Shown here: in pieces, positions 43,501 to 55,367 of the stretch
How positions within the stretch are numbered: position 1 is the stretch's first letter
Layout: the number at the start of each line of letters is the position of its first letter
NCBI GenBank assembly: GCA_032622095.1
Contig: CP136068.1
Coordinates: forward strand, 188,285,309 to 188,349,308
From: Siphonodentalium dalli
Lineage: Eukaryota; Mollusca; Scaphopoda; Gadilida; Siphonodentaliidae
Reading direction: 5' to 3'
DNA: 64,000 nucleotides
Notes under the pieces: generated by a model
Seen by the model: only the letters and a program-made list of their open reading frames with translations
Databases searched by the model: none
Told to the model about the DNA's origin: nothing
Position numbers and translations under genes: made by a program

Positions 43501-46500
43501 TATAGAATGGGTTTATACAATGGGTTTATACAATGGGTTTATACAATGGGTTTATACAATGGGTTTATACAATGGGTTTATACAATGGGTTTATACAATG
43601 GGTTTATTGAATGGGTTTATAGAATGGGTTTATACAATGGGTTTATACAATGGGTTTATAGAATGGGTTTATACAATGGGTTTATAGAATGGGTTTATAG
43701 AATGGGTTTATAGAATGGGTTTATACAATGGGTTTATAGAATGGGTTTATACAATGGGTTTATACAATGGGTTTATACAATGGGTTTATACAATGGGTTT
43801 ATAGAATGGGTTTATAGAATGGGTTTATACAATGGGTTTATACAATGGGTTTATACAATGGGTTTATACAATGGGTTTATACAATGGGTTTATACAATGG
43901 GTTTATACAATGGGTTTATACAATGGGTTTATAGAATGGGTTTATACAATGGGTTTATACAATGGGTTTATAGAATGGGTTTATAGAATGGGTTTATAGA
44001 ATGGGTTTATACAATGGGTTTATAGAATGGGTTTATACAATGGGTTTATACAATGGGTTTATACAATGGGTTTATACAATGGGTTTATACAATGGGTTTA
44101 TACAATGGGTTTATACAATGGGTTTATAGAATGGGTTTATACAATGGGTTTATACAATGGGTTTATACAATGGGTTTATACAATGGGTTTATAGAATGGG
44201 TTTATACAATGGGTTTATACAATGGGTTTATAGAATGGGTTTATAGAATGGGTTTATACAATGGGTTTATACAATGGGTTTATACAATGGGTTTATAGAA
44301 TGGGTTTATAGAATGGGTTTATACAATGGGTTTATACAATGGGTTTATACAATGGGTTTATACAATGGGTTTATACAATGGGTTTATACAATGGATTTAT
44401 ACAATGGGTTTATACAATGGGTTTATACAATGGGTTTATACAATGGGTTTATACAATGGGTTTATACAATGGGTTTATACAATGGGTTTATACAATGGGT
44501 TTATACAATGGGTTTATACAATGGGTTTATACAATGGGTTTATACAATGGGTTTATATAATGGGTTTATACAATGGGTTTATACAATGGGTTTATACAAT
44601 GGGTTTATACAATGGGTTTATACAATGGGTTTATACAATGGGTTTATACAATGGGTTTATACAATGGGTTTATACAATGGGTTTATACAATGGGTTTATA
44701 CAATGGGTTTATAGAATGGGTTTATAGAATGGGTTTATACAATGGGTTTATACAATGGGTTTATAGAATGGGTTTATAGAATGGGTTTATAGAATGGGTT
44801 TATACAATGGGTTTATACAATGGGTTTATACAATGGGTTTATACAATGGGTTTATACAATGGGTTTATACAATGGGTTTATACAATGGGTTTATACAATG
44901 GGTTTATACAATGGGTTTATACAATGGGTTTATACAATGGGTTTATAGAATGGGTTTATAGAATGGGTTTATAGAATGGGTTTATACAATGTGTTTATAC
45001 AATGGGTTTATACAATGGGTTTATACAATGGGTTTATACAATGGGTTTATACAATGGGTTTATAGAATGGGTTTATAGAATGGGTTTATACAATGGGTTT
45101 ATAGAATGGGTTTATAGAATGGGTTTATAGAATGGGTTTATACAATGGGTTTATACAATGGGTTTATAGAATGGGTTTATAGAATGGGTTTATACAATGG
45201 GTTTATAGAATGGGTTTATAGAATGGGTTTATAGAATGGGTTTATACAATGGGTTTATACAATGGGTTTATACAATGGGTTTATACAATGGGTTTATACA
45301 ATGGGTTTATACTATGGGTTTATACAATGGGTTTATACAATGGGTTTATACAATGGGTTTATACAATGGGTTTATACAATGGGTTTATACAACGGGTTTA
45401 TAGAACGGGTTTATAGAATGGGTTTATACAATGGGTTTATACAATGGGTTTATACAATGGGTTTATAGAATGGGTTTATAGAATGGGTTTATACAATGGG
45501 TTTATAGAATGGGTTTATAGAATGGGTTTATACAATGGGTTTATACAATGGGTTTATACAATGGGTTTATACAATGGGTTTATAGAATGGGTTTATACAA
45601 TGGGTTTATACAATGGGTTTATACAAATGGTTTATACAATGGGTTTATACAATGGGTTTATACAATGGGTTTATACAATGGGTTTATACAATGGGTTTAT
45701 AGAATGGGTTTATACAATGGGTTTATACAATGGGTTTATAGAATGGGTTTATACAATGGGTTTATACAATGGGTTTATACAATGGGTTTATAGAATGGGT
45801 TTATAGAATGGGTTTATACAATGGGTTTATACAATGGGTTTATACAATGGGTTTATAGAATGGGTTTATACAATGGGTTTATACAATGGGTTTATACAAT
45901 GGGTTTATACAATGGGTTTATACAATGGGTTTATACAATGGGTTTATACAATGGGTTTATACAATGGGTTTATACAATGGGTTTTTACAATGGGTTTATA
46001 CAATGGGTTTATAGAATGGGTTTATACAATGGGTTTATACAATGGGTTTATACAATGGGTTTATACAATGGGTTTATACAATGGGTTTATACAATGGGTT
46101 TATACAATGGGTTTATACAATGGGTTTATACAATGGGTTTATACAATGGGTTTATAGAATGGGTTTATACAATGGGTTTATACAATGGGTTTATACAATG
46201 GGTTTATACAATGGGTTTATACAATGGGTTTATACAATGGGTTTATACAATGGGTTTATAGAATGGGTTTATAGAATGGGTTTATAGAATGGGTTTATAC
46301 AATGGGTTTATAGAATGGGTTTATACAATGGGTTTATAGAATGGGTTTATACAATGGGTTTATACAATGGGTTTATAGAATGGGTTTATACAATGGGTTT
46401 ATACAATGGGTTTATACAATGGGTTTATACAATGGGTTTATAGAATGGGTTTATACAATGGGTTTATACAATGGGTTTATACAATGGGTTTATACAATGG

Positions 46501-47446
46501 GTTTATACAATGGGTTTATACAATGGGTTTATACAATGGGTTTATACAATGGGTTTATACAATGGGTTTATACAATGGGTTTATACAATGGGTTTATACA
46601 ATGGGTTTATACAATGGGTTTATACAATGGGTTTATACAATGGGTTTATACAATGGGTTTATACAATGGGTTTATACAATGGGTTTATACAATGGGTTTA
46701 TACAATGGGTTTATACAATGGGTTTATACAATGGGTTTATACAATGGGTTTATACAATGGGTTTATACAATGGGTTTATACAATGGGTTTATACAATGGG
46801 TTTATACAATGGGTTTATACAATGGGTTTATACAATGGGTTTATACAATGGGTTTATACAATGGGTTTATACAATGGGTTTATACAATGGGTTTATAGAA
46901 TGGGTTTATACAATGGGTTTATACAATGGGTTTATACAATGGGTTTATACAATGGGTTTATACAATGGGTTTATACAATGGGTTTATACAATGGGTTTAT
47001 ACAATGGGTTTATACAATGGGTTTATACAATGGGTTTATACAATGGGTTTATACAATGGGTTTATACAATGGGTTTATAGAATGGGTTTATACAATGGGT
47101 TTATACAATGGGTTTATACAATGGGTTTATACAATGGGTTTATACAATGGGTTTATAGAATGGGTTTATAGAATGGGTTTATACAATGGGTTTATACAAT
47201 GGGTTTATACAATGGGTTTATACAATGGGTTTATACAATGGGTTTATACAATGGGTTTATACAATGGGTTTATACAATGGGTTTATACAATGGGTTTATA
47301 CAATGGGTTTATACAATGGGTTTATACAATGGGTTTATACAATGGGTTTATACAATGGGTTTATACAATGGGTTTATACAATGGGTTTATACAATGGGTT
47401 TATACAATGGGTTTATACAATGGGTTTATACAATGGGTTTATACAA
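37555..47446 (+). repeat. 13 bp satellite, about 760 units, 9.9 kb
   Basis: An essentially uninterrupted run of 13 bp units: tttatacaatggg (main), tttatagaatggg and tttattgaatggg. Exceptions are rare: ttttatatagaatggg (38775, 38972, 39003), tttataaatacaatggg (about 42557 and 42599), a shortened unit at 41229 and about ten single-base variants. The tttattgaatggg type is scattered through the first 6 kb and absent after about 43620. From about 46450 to 46890 roughly 34 consecutive units are the main type. The main unit has no stop in any frame, so long ORFs repeating MGLYNGFIQWVYT appear in all three plus frames; these are not genes. It lies wholly within cytochrome c intron 2. Confidence 0.97.
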
Positions 47447-47509
47447 GGATCATCATCATGTAATAAATCATTTTAATTATTCTGAGTTTCTCTTCTTTAC
47501 TTATTTCAG

Positions 47510-47655
47510 GAATTACCTGGGGGAAGGATACACTGTTTGAATATTTATTAAACCCGAAGGCTTACATTCCCGGAACAAAGATGGTGTTTGCCGGAATTAA
47601 GAAACCGAAAGAGCGTGCAGATCTTATTGCTTACCTGGAGGATTCGACAAAATAA
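47510..47655 (+). CDS. CYCS: Cytochrome c, coding exon 2
   Basis: Completes codon 62 and encodes residues 63-109, ending at the TAA 47653-47655. Shows [20 protein letters not shown], the axial methionine in GTKMVFAG (Met86 of this protein, Met80 in horse numbering) and the C-terminal helix [18 protein letters not shown]. All conserved positions are intact. The acceptor is a good pyrimidine-rich ttctcttctttacttatttcag. Confidence 0.97.
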
Positions 47656-48136
47656 TGAACTTACTGTTAGGAAATTACAAACAATGTGTTATCAGTTACT
47701 TCTTTGTGATATTCATGTAACCAACATGGACATTTGAAGATTCTCTCATACATCATATCTTCCGTGCAACTGGATTTGCGCTATCGGAAATTAACAGATA
47801 AATCCTTAATATATGATCCATCTATTGAAGAATTTTGTACATTTTGTTTACGCCTAGAACCTCTGATAATTGTTCTTGGTGTACATTTTAAATAGTACTG
47901 GTCCATTGAATATTAATAGATATGTTGCTCCAAAAGCTTACGGTCATATAAATGATATAAGTAGACATTAGAATTGTGCCATGAAGAATGCGATAATTCA
48001 TTTTATAGAGAGAACAGATCTCCCACGCGTATTAGTCAAGAATGATTTATCGAATGAGTTGCGGACAGCGTAAGGAAATATTTCACGAGAGCTGAGCTTG
48101 AGTGATATGTAATTATGCGACATCTGCAATGAGTTC

Positions 48137-48142
48137 AATAAA
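48137..48142 (+). terminator. CYCS: Poly(A) signal, proximal
   Basis: AATAAA in caataaaagatttgag, 482 bp after the stop codon, with a T/GT-rich stretch (gctagttttgttctgt) about 20 bp downstream. Confidence 0.6.
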
Positions 48143-48548
48143 AGATTTGAGATTATTACGCTAGTTTTGTTCTGTATTTATTCCACACCATTGTATTGGG
48201 TAAGTTCATTCCATGATTGTGGACTCCATTGATACTATACTAGAAACTGCCATAATTATAATTTAAGTCTGATGAAAAAGCGGTTATGGCTATGATTCCA
48301 TTGACTGCATCGGGTGTGGAGTAATCTGTCGTATAACAGACATGTACATCCTAAATCGTGATAAGTATTAGACATTCACTGAAATAGATATTCGCTCAAA
48401 TTTGACACATATGATATCTTGTGTGATAACTGGGTAATATCTTGTTCTTACATTTGTGTAGCCATTACTGTAAATAGTCCATGTGACATTGATTTTTATG
48501 AACGATTTTAATTTTATTTATGGTCAGCTGTGGGCTGATGTATTGAAA

Positions 48549-48554
48549 AATAAA
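48549..48554 (+). terminator. CYCS: Poly(A) signal, distal
   Basis: AATAAA in gaaaaataaaaacatg, followed by the GT/T-rich cacgttgtttgagttttt. Confidence 0.55.
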
Positions 48555-48967
48555 AACATGACAGCTAGCACACGTTGTTTGAGTTTTTATTATATGTTCA
48601 TCAAATGTTATATCAAAATATATTAAAATTGTATTCCCACTCCCAGAAAACAGATTGTGTTATTCCACTCTCAAGATGTTATCCTAGTCTCAACACTACG
48701 TCATGATGTCATATTTTGCATCATTTGCTATCCTTCTATAATGGACTTTACACCCAGAATCGTGGGTGGTGTAATTACATTGCTTGTATATCTTTGGATT
48801 AGGTAAAATGGAAGTTTGCATATATGAACATAGAGGGCAGCCTTTCCCAAGCATGATGATATCAAACATGCGAATATCAGAAGATTTATAAGTAAATAAA
48901 GCCTTGTTTTCCAGAGAATTTTGATTTGTCGTACTATCAGAAAATGCATTTGTAAACAATACATTAA

Positions 48968-49357
48968 CCCTTTACCCAACAAACCGGCCAAAACCGGCCA
49001 AATAAAGCTTCAACAGCCTAAAATATCTTCGGTCTGTCTCAATAGAACCATACACATATGGATATCATTGGAACCGGCTCCTTGACCACATTGTGATAGT
49101 TACAGTTATGCCCTGTGCCAATGCATTCTCTTATATATGCGAGTCGACCATAGGTCGCCTCGCATATATAAGAGAATGCATTGGCCTAAAAAAATCTTTT
49201 TTAACACTTTTTACCGTTTTTTCTTACATTCTTTAACAATTTTATAATTTTTAATGTGTTAAGCCAATGCATTCTCTTATATATGCGAGGCGACCTATGG
49301 TCGACTCGCATATATAAGAGAATGCATTGGCACCGGGCCGTTCTGTTGGGTAAAGGG
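48968..49357. mobile_element. MITE family A (TTAA), 390 bp
   Basis: Ends CCCTTTACCCAACA and its complement, flanked by TTAA at 48964-48967 and 49358-49361. Two 67 bp hairpins at 49118-49184 and 49264-49330. It has the inverse orientation to the copies at 31437 and 57594. Complete and uninterrupted. Confidence 0.9.
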
Positions 49358-49361
49358 TTAA

Positions 49362-50164
49362 ATGATCGTATCATCGTTATACCCTTTTTTATCACGGTAA
49401 GTGATATATCATTTTGAAGACAGATTAATCGCAGACATGGCATATGATTTAAATCACATTCTGGGATTTACGTGAATGCCCGCCATTGCCCGGGCTCCAC
49501 ATGTAAATATAGTACATATTTTGATTGAAATTCCGTTAAAGAAGAGCAATACGATGCCAAAAATAGGTTAGTGTTGTAGCACTCGAATACAGCTATTTAC
49601 GTTAAAAAGCCCCAGCCACGGCTAAACCGTGCGCTCGAGAACGGATGTCCCAAAGTGAACCGAGAAGAATTGGCTCTGTCCGCCCATAACAACATTGAAG
49701 CTCTTTTGGTTGGTCATCAGATTTTAATGATCCTCAGTATGTTGAATTAACATGGGGGGGGGGGGGGGGGAGAGTATTTACAAACAGCAGGTTTTGTCCA
49801 TTGAATTTTTTCCAGTTACGGCCCTATTTGAGTAATGGAACTTTATAGTGTGAAATTGGATTTTTCTTTGCCTGACAATATCCTTTGACACACCCTGCAG
49901 GCCACATCCCTCATCTTATCGTCACCAAGTTTCATATGGATCTTTGGTGTGGCCTCTAGATGGAAGCCGTAATTGTTTCCCCAAAATTTGTTAAACCAGA
50001 GATGGGCCTGTCCCAGGTGGGGACTAAGGTATACCCCACATATTGAAAATTTTCTAAGTCAAAGAAAAGGGATAACTCCACAATAAAATGTTAGATAAAC
50101 CTCATAATCGCAGGTGCACAGATTCCCATCCCATGGTACTAAATATCTGCCAAGTTTTTAAAAT
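49362..50164. other. Spacer with decayed repeat units, no gene
   Basis: Contains a G14 run (49755-49769). At 49885-50030 there is a decayed relative of the ~163 bp repeat ('cctttgacacaccctgcagg', 'gtggcctctagatgg'). Confidence 0.5.
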
Positions 50165-52540
50165 GAAAGTGTCAATGACACTGTAGCTCTACTTGGAAAG
50201 GGAATAATTTAATGTATTACAGTCAATGGAGCGATTAGGAATGTGGAAAGTTGAATGTCTAATACTATACATGAAGAGAAAAGTAAAATCCAAGATGGCT
50301 GCTGGCGGCCATGTTTTCGGCCGAATGACCCCAAAATGAGTCGTTCCCATCTACATGTCATCGTTAACAACCATGACAAATTTTATGACGATCAGACTAA
50401 AGATACGACCTGTAGCCCATGCTAAAGAATTTTGTCATACAAAGAGTAAAATCCAAGATGGCTGCTGGCGGCCATGTCTTTTGGCCAAATGACCCCAAAA
50501 TTACTCGTTCCCATCTACATGTCAATATTAGCATCCATGACAAATTTCATGATGATCAGACGAACAGTACGACCTGTGGCCCATGCTAATGGATTAAATT
50601 TTGAAATCCAAGATGGCCGCTGGTGGCCATGTTTTTTGTCCGAATGACCCCAAAATGACTCGTTCCCATTTACATTCCAATTTCAACAGCCATGACAAAT
50701 TTTATGATGATCAGACTAAAGGTACGACCTGTAGCCCGTGCTAAAGGATTTAGTCATACAAAGAGTAAAATCCAAGATGGCTGCTGGCGGCCATGTTTTT
50801 TGGCTGAATGACCCCAAAATGACTCGTTCCCATCTACATGTCATTATTAACATTCATGACAAATTTTATGATGATCAGACTAAAGATACAACCTGTAGCC
50901 CGTGCTAAAGGATTTAGTCATACAAAGAGTAAAATCCAAGATGGCTGCTGGCGACCATGTTTTTTGGCCGAATGACCCCAAGATTACTCGTTCCCATCTG
51001 CATGTCATTTTTAACATCCATGACAAATTTTATGATGATCATACTAAAGGTACGAGCTGTAGCCCGTGCTAAAGAATTTAGTCATACAAAAAGTAAAATC
51101 CAAGATGGCTGCTGGCGGCCATGTTGTTTGGCCGAATGACCCCAAAATTACTCGTTCCCATCTACATGTCAATATTAACATCCATGACAAATTGCATGAT
51201 GATCAGACGAACAGTACGACCTGTGGCCTTTGCTAATGGATTAAATTTTGAAATCCAAGATGGCCACTGGCGGCCATGTTTTTTGTCCGAATAACCCCAA
51301 AATGACTCGTTCCCATCTACATTCCAATTTCAACAGCCGATGACAAATTTTATGATGATCAGACTAAAGGTACGACCTGTAGCCCGTGCTAAATGATTTA
51401 GTCATACAAAGAGTAAAATCAAAGATGGCTGCTGGTGGCCATGTTTTTTGGCCGAATGACCCCAAAATGACTCGTTCCCATCTACATGTCATTATTAACA
51501 TTCATGACAAATTTTTTAATTTTATGATGATCAGTCTAAAGGTACGACATGTAGCCCGTGCTAAAGGATTTAGTCATACAAAGAGTAAAATCCAAGATGG
51601 CTGCTGGTGGCCATGTTTTTTAGCCGAATGACCCCAAAATTAATCGTTCCCATCTACATGTCATTGTTAACATCCCTGACAAATTTTATGATGATCGGAC
51701 TAAAGGTACGACCTACAGCCCGTGCTAAAGAATTTAGTCATACAAAGAGTAAAATCCAAGATGGCTGATGGCGGCCATGTTCTTTGGCCGAATGACCCCA
51801 AAATTACTCGTTCCCATCTACATGTCAATATTATCATCCATGACAAATTTCATGATGATCAGATAAACAGTACGACCTATGGCCCGTGCTAATGGATTAA
51901 ATTTTGAAATCCAAGATGGCCGCTGGCGGCCATGTTTTTTGTCCGAATGACCCCAAAATGACTCGTTCCCATCTACATGTCATTATTAACATTCAGGACA
52001 AATTTTATGATGATCAGACTAAAGGTATGACCTGTAGCCCGTGCTGAAGGATTTAGTCATATAAAGAGTAAAATCCAAGATGGCTGCTGGCGGCCATGTT
52101 TTTTGGCTGAATGACCCCAAAATGACTCGTTCCCATCTACATGTCATTATTAACATTCTTGACAAATTTTATGGTGATCAGACTAAAAGTACGACCTGTA
52201 GCCCGTGCTAAAGAATTTAGTCATACAAAGAGTAAAATCCAAGATGGCTGCTGGCGGCCATGTTTTTGGGCCGAATGACCCCAAAATTACTCGTTCCCAT
52301 CTACATGTCAATATTAACATCCATGACATATTTCATGATGATCAGACAAACAGTACGGCCTGTAGCCCGTGCTAATGGATTGAATTTTGAAATCAAAGAT
52401 GGCTGCTGGCGGCCATGTTTTTTTTCCAAATGACCCCAAAATTAATCATTCTGGTCTAAATGTTGATGTCAACAGCTATGACAAATTTCATAATGATCCG
52501 ACCAAAGGTACGACCTGTAGCCTGCATTGTTGACGCCTTA
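50165..52540 (-). repeat. ~163 bp tandem repeat array, minus orientation, with end module
   Basis: Opens with the ~95 bp end module (AGTGTCAATGACACT at 50167, 'ggagcgattaggaatgtgg' at 50229). About 14 units follow at 157-175 bp spacing, marked by ccaagatggctgctggcgg (50292, 50453, 50773, 50936, 51102 and so on). It closes with 'tgttgacgccttacgtacac' and a cacac/ggac microsatellite near 52530. It is the reverse complement of the repeat at 1-8180. Two unit subtypes alternate (with and without 'aattttgaaatccaag'). Confidence 0.9.
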
Positions 52541-53330
52541 CGTACACACGCACACATGGACAAAGTAAAGTTGAGCAAAAAATGAAGGAATAAAAGCTTG
52601 GACAAAGGTATACACCTGTATTGAAAATTTCCTCTGTCTAAAAAGGGGGTAACTCCACAAAAAATGTCAACAGACCTATAGAATATAAAATATATTGGTT
52701 TCACAAATGACCAACTCATAGAATTAATCGCCTTGCACTTCTTGGCATCCGAATAACAATTGAAATTCCCAACTACACCTTTTACCGGACTCGGCCTCCG
52801 GGTCGCAGCTCGACTTTTAATCAGTCCAAAAATTCCCATTCTATAAATAAAATGCCCATGCGCCCACTGTAATGAAGAAACATCGAAACATTATACACGC
52901 CGAGCGCAGAATAATCGCAGGTGCACAGGTTCCCATTGTACTAAACATCTGTGCCAAGTTTAAAAAAAATGTAGGAATAAAAGCTCGGACAACACTGCGT
53001 CCACGGACGGACAAGCTTATTCCAATATATCTCCCCACGTTGCGGGGTGTTTAAAACCATGGTGCCAGCAGCCATCTTGAATTTTTAATTTAAATCCAAT
53101 CTGCAGCCCACATTTGTTGGAGGAATGTTTTGAAAATTTACGGGATGTTTAGGATCACCTCCAGAGGGGAGCTACTGAATTTGAACAATTGTCAATGAAA
53201 AACATGGCAGCCATCTTTGATTTTCCTCTTTGCTAGACTAAATCCTTTGGCACATCATACAGGCCACAGTCATCACCTGATAGTCAACAAATTTCATACA
53301 TGATATCAAGGGGGGTGCCCTCTAGATGGG
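52541..53330. repeat. 3' tail and decayed repeat units
   Basis: Post-array tail (aagtaaagttgagc, then 'ataactccac' type sequence), followed at 53060-53330 by highly diverged units of the same repeat ('gccagcagccatcttgaatt', 'ctttgctagactaaatcc', 'ccctctagatggga'). No gene. Confidence 0.55.
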
Positions 53331-53950
53331 ATGTATCAAATCAACAAAAGTCATCTATTCCATAACCAACGAACTAAGTGGTAAGAAAAAAGTACCAATT
53401 CTTCCAACTTATGTTAAAGAAAGTGAATTACCGGATACTTTTGGTGAATATTTCCGTGACAAAATGGCAAACCCACGTTACCAGCTAGATGTATCAAACA
53501 CTGCAGCAGAGTTCAAACCGTTCGTTGGTGACAGTCTTAGTTCGTTCTGCCAGCTTACATGTGATGAGGTCAAGGAACTTATTTTATCATCCGTTTCAAA
53601 AACATGTGTTTTGGATCCCATTCCTACTTCTTTACTGGTGGAACATATCGATTTTATATTGGAACCAATCACAAAGCTCATAAATTGGTCACGGTCCTTG
53701 TCCGAAGGTGTTGTTCCTGACTGTTTTAACGAGGCCGTTGTGATTCCCCTGATTAAAAATAATTCTCTTGATGCCGACTTGCTAAAGAACTATAGGCCCA
53801 TGTCAAACCTTCAATTCGTCTCGAAGTTGTTAGAAAAAGCTGTCCTCAAACAACTGAGACATAATATGGAGAAACATTTGCTTCTGGAAAAGTTTGTCAG
53901 CGTACAAACCTGGTCACTACTGAAACTGCATTGTTGTGTATCACTTTTTT
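53331..53950 (+). pseudogene. LINE (non-LTR retrotransposon) reverse transcriptase, 5' fragment
   Basis: The translated stretch runs through KELILSSVSKTCVLDPIPTS, LLVEHIDFILEPITKLINWS, VVPDCFNEAVVIPLIKN and LLKNYRPMSNLQFVSKLLEK, then LRHNMEKHLLLEKF. This is the linker and first RT blocks of Jockey/CR1/RTE-like LINEs. After 53895 the expected AYKPGH and TETALL blocks continue in two other frames, so at least two indels have broken it. The YADD catalytic block and everything downstream are missing, the copy being cut off by the hairpin element at 53953. There is no 5' ORF and no endonuclease. Confidence 0.85.
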
Positions 53951-53952
53951 TA

Positions 53953-54271
53953 CCCTGTGCCAATGCATTCTCTTATATATGCGAGTCGACCATAGGTCGC
54001 CTCGCATATATAAGAGTATGCATTGGCCTAACAATTTTTAACATTTTGTTTTAAATAAATGTTTCTTACAATTTTTAGGACATAAAATAAAAAACATCCA
54101 TTTCCCTGCAGGGAGCCCCAGACAGAAGAGTGTCGTCTGCTCATGTTTGTCTGGGGCTCTGTATGGGTGAAATTATAAAATTGTTAAAGAATACAAGAAA
54201 AAATTACTAAAATTGTAAAAAATTGTTAGGCCAATGCATTCTCTTATATAAGAGAATCCATTGGCACAGGG
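53953..54271. mobile_element. Hairpin element related to MITE family A, inside the LINE relic
   Basis: Ends CCCTGTGCCAATGCATTC and its complement, flanked by TA. The left 67 bp hairpin is intact (53960-54026). The right one has lost its centre (54231-54264, only 34 bp). Its outer ~150 bp relative to family A are missing. A 'gggagccccagacagaagag'/'gtctggggctct' hairpin lies between (54110-54160). Confidence 0.65.
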
Positions 54272-54279
54272 TAAAAAAA

Positions 54280-54888
54280 TCCCGACTTACGACTGGATGT
54301 GATATGGCGGGTCACATATATGCTCATCCCTGAGGGTGTTTCTCCATCATATTAGATGGGATGTGAATGACCTATCAAATATTAAAGGTCCACTTAATTT
54401 TCGAACCCCCCAGATCACATTATATAAAATATATGCCAAATTATATACCATTTGAAAGAGGAAGCTCCAAAACATTGTATTCGGTGTAATAAACTGTGAA
54501 CATGTTTTGTTGAGAAACCGACATCTGTTCTGTGCTGCAGTTTCTACACAAAGTTTATTATTTTCAAAGGAAGGGGATTAACTCTATATATTTAGATATA
54601 GAGTTCAAAATAAACTTTTGTTTGAATTCTGTTGCATTCTGGGAGCAAATTACAGGGGAAAATGATTTTATGATTTCAGCTGTTTTCTATTAATCAATGG
54701 GCACCTCTGAGATATAGACATTCCAAACGGTGATGAATTATAGTATTTTAATCATATTTTATGGCCTTAAGATTGTTATTAAAACCGTATATCAAGGCAC
54801 TATACAAAAAATAATCGGCGACTAAAAAATTAAGTGGGCCTTTAACGATGAGATGAATTCAGGCCTGAGAATTATGTGCCTGTCATTT
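54280..54888. other. Intergenic, no feature recognised
   Basis: AT-rich unique-looking sequence. 'aaaggtccacttaatttt' near 54380 and 'aaattaagtgggcctttaac' near 54827 are inverted relatives, suggesting an old element of about 450 bp between them. Confidence 0.45.
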
Positions 54889-54981
54889 GCAGAATGAGGT
54901 CCCAAGAGGGTGAATTTAGTGACGCTATCCCATATAGCGGGCTTGCATCTCTAAATTCACCCTCTGGGGACCTCATTCTGC
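54889..54981. repeat. 93 bp near-perfect hairpin
   Basis: A 31 bp stem (gcagaatgaggtccc... gaatttag against its complement) has one mismatch. A second small stem (gctat/atagc) sits in the 30 nt loop. It is comparable in size to a microRNA precursor but better paired than most. It may equally be a tiny foldback element. Confidence 0.75.
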
Positions 54982-55367
54982 TTACGCCTCATCTTTGGAA
55001 AGTTTCTTATTATCAAATTTATATAGAAACTTCTTCACATAGATTCTATTTCTTTTTTAGTTTAGTTTCTCTATATCCCCAAATTGGCAGACAACACATT
55101 GCATAATTGAGGTTCCCAATGGGTGTACATCACAATATTCACCATTTGGAAACTTCAGTCTGAGTATGTCAAAAAAGATGACTTTAATCATAAGTTTTAG
55201 AAGGGAAAAATTGGGAAGAGAGTTCTCAGCAAGTATACAAATTGAGTGGAAACTCATAACTCCACAAAAATACATGATCTGAACTAGTAAAAGGCTTGAA
55301 TGACAATTTAATTGAGTTTAACACTGCTTCAAGAATCTTAACAGAATGTTAGGTGTGTGCTGAATGA
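54982..55367. other. Intergenic, no feature recognised
   Basis: AT-rich; short ORFs only, none recognisable. Confidence 0.4.

Larger units (their letters stand above)
34182..47446. mobile_element. Foldback-like element with 13 bp tandem-repeat borders
   Basis: Order: 13 bp array (34182-34293), left arm (34294-34833), centre (34834-37057), right arm inverted (37058-37554), 13 bp array (37555-47446). Long inverted arms bordered by short tandem repeats recall Drosophila Foldback elements (MULE-related); that assignment is inference. No transposase is recognisable and no target duplication was found, so outer limits are uncertain. Confidence 0.6.
31034..47509 (+). other. CYCS: Cytochrome c intron 2, 16.5 kb
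   Basis: Donor GTGAGTAA at 31034, acceptor ttacttatttcag ending 47509; joins as g|ga to restore glycine 62. The vertebrate intron at this site is short. Here it is filled by a three-deep transposon nest (31062-33401), a foldback element and a 9.9 kb 13 bp satellite that ends 63 bp before the acceptor. Confidence 0.93.
47656..48560 (+). other. CYCS: Cytochrome c 3' UTR and flank
   Basis: No ORF. Two AATAAA signals (48137, 48549) bound a UTR of either about 500 or 920 bp. The long 3' UTR is usual for this gene in animals. Confidence 0.6.

Noticed and set aside
37555-47446. CRISPR array
   Set aside because: There are no unique spacers between repeats, the unit is 13 bp, and the genome is an animal's.
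37615-47540. Dozens of ORFs of 60-330 codons encoding MGLYNGFIQWVYT repeats
   Set aside because: They are the 13 bp satellite read in three frames; no start context, no end common to the array, and it is intronic.
30850-47655. Cytochrome c as a processed pseudogene
   Set aside because: It has an intron at the conserved phase-1 site with good donor and acceptor, intact haem and methionine ligands, and no frame damage.
53953-54271. Full MITE family A copy with TTAA target duplication
   Set aside because: The outer CCCTTTACCCAACA ends are missing and flanks read ttta/taaa rather than TTAA, so it is listed only as a related hairpin element.
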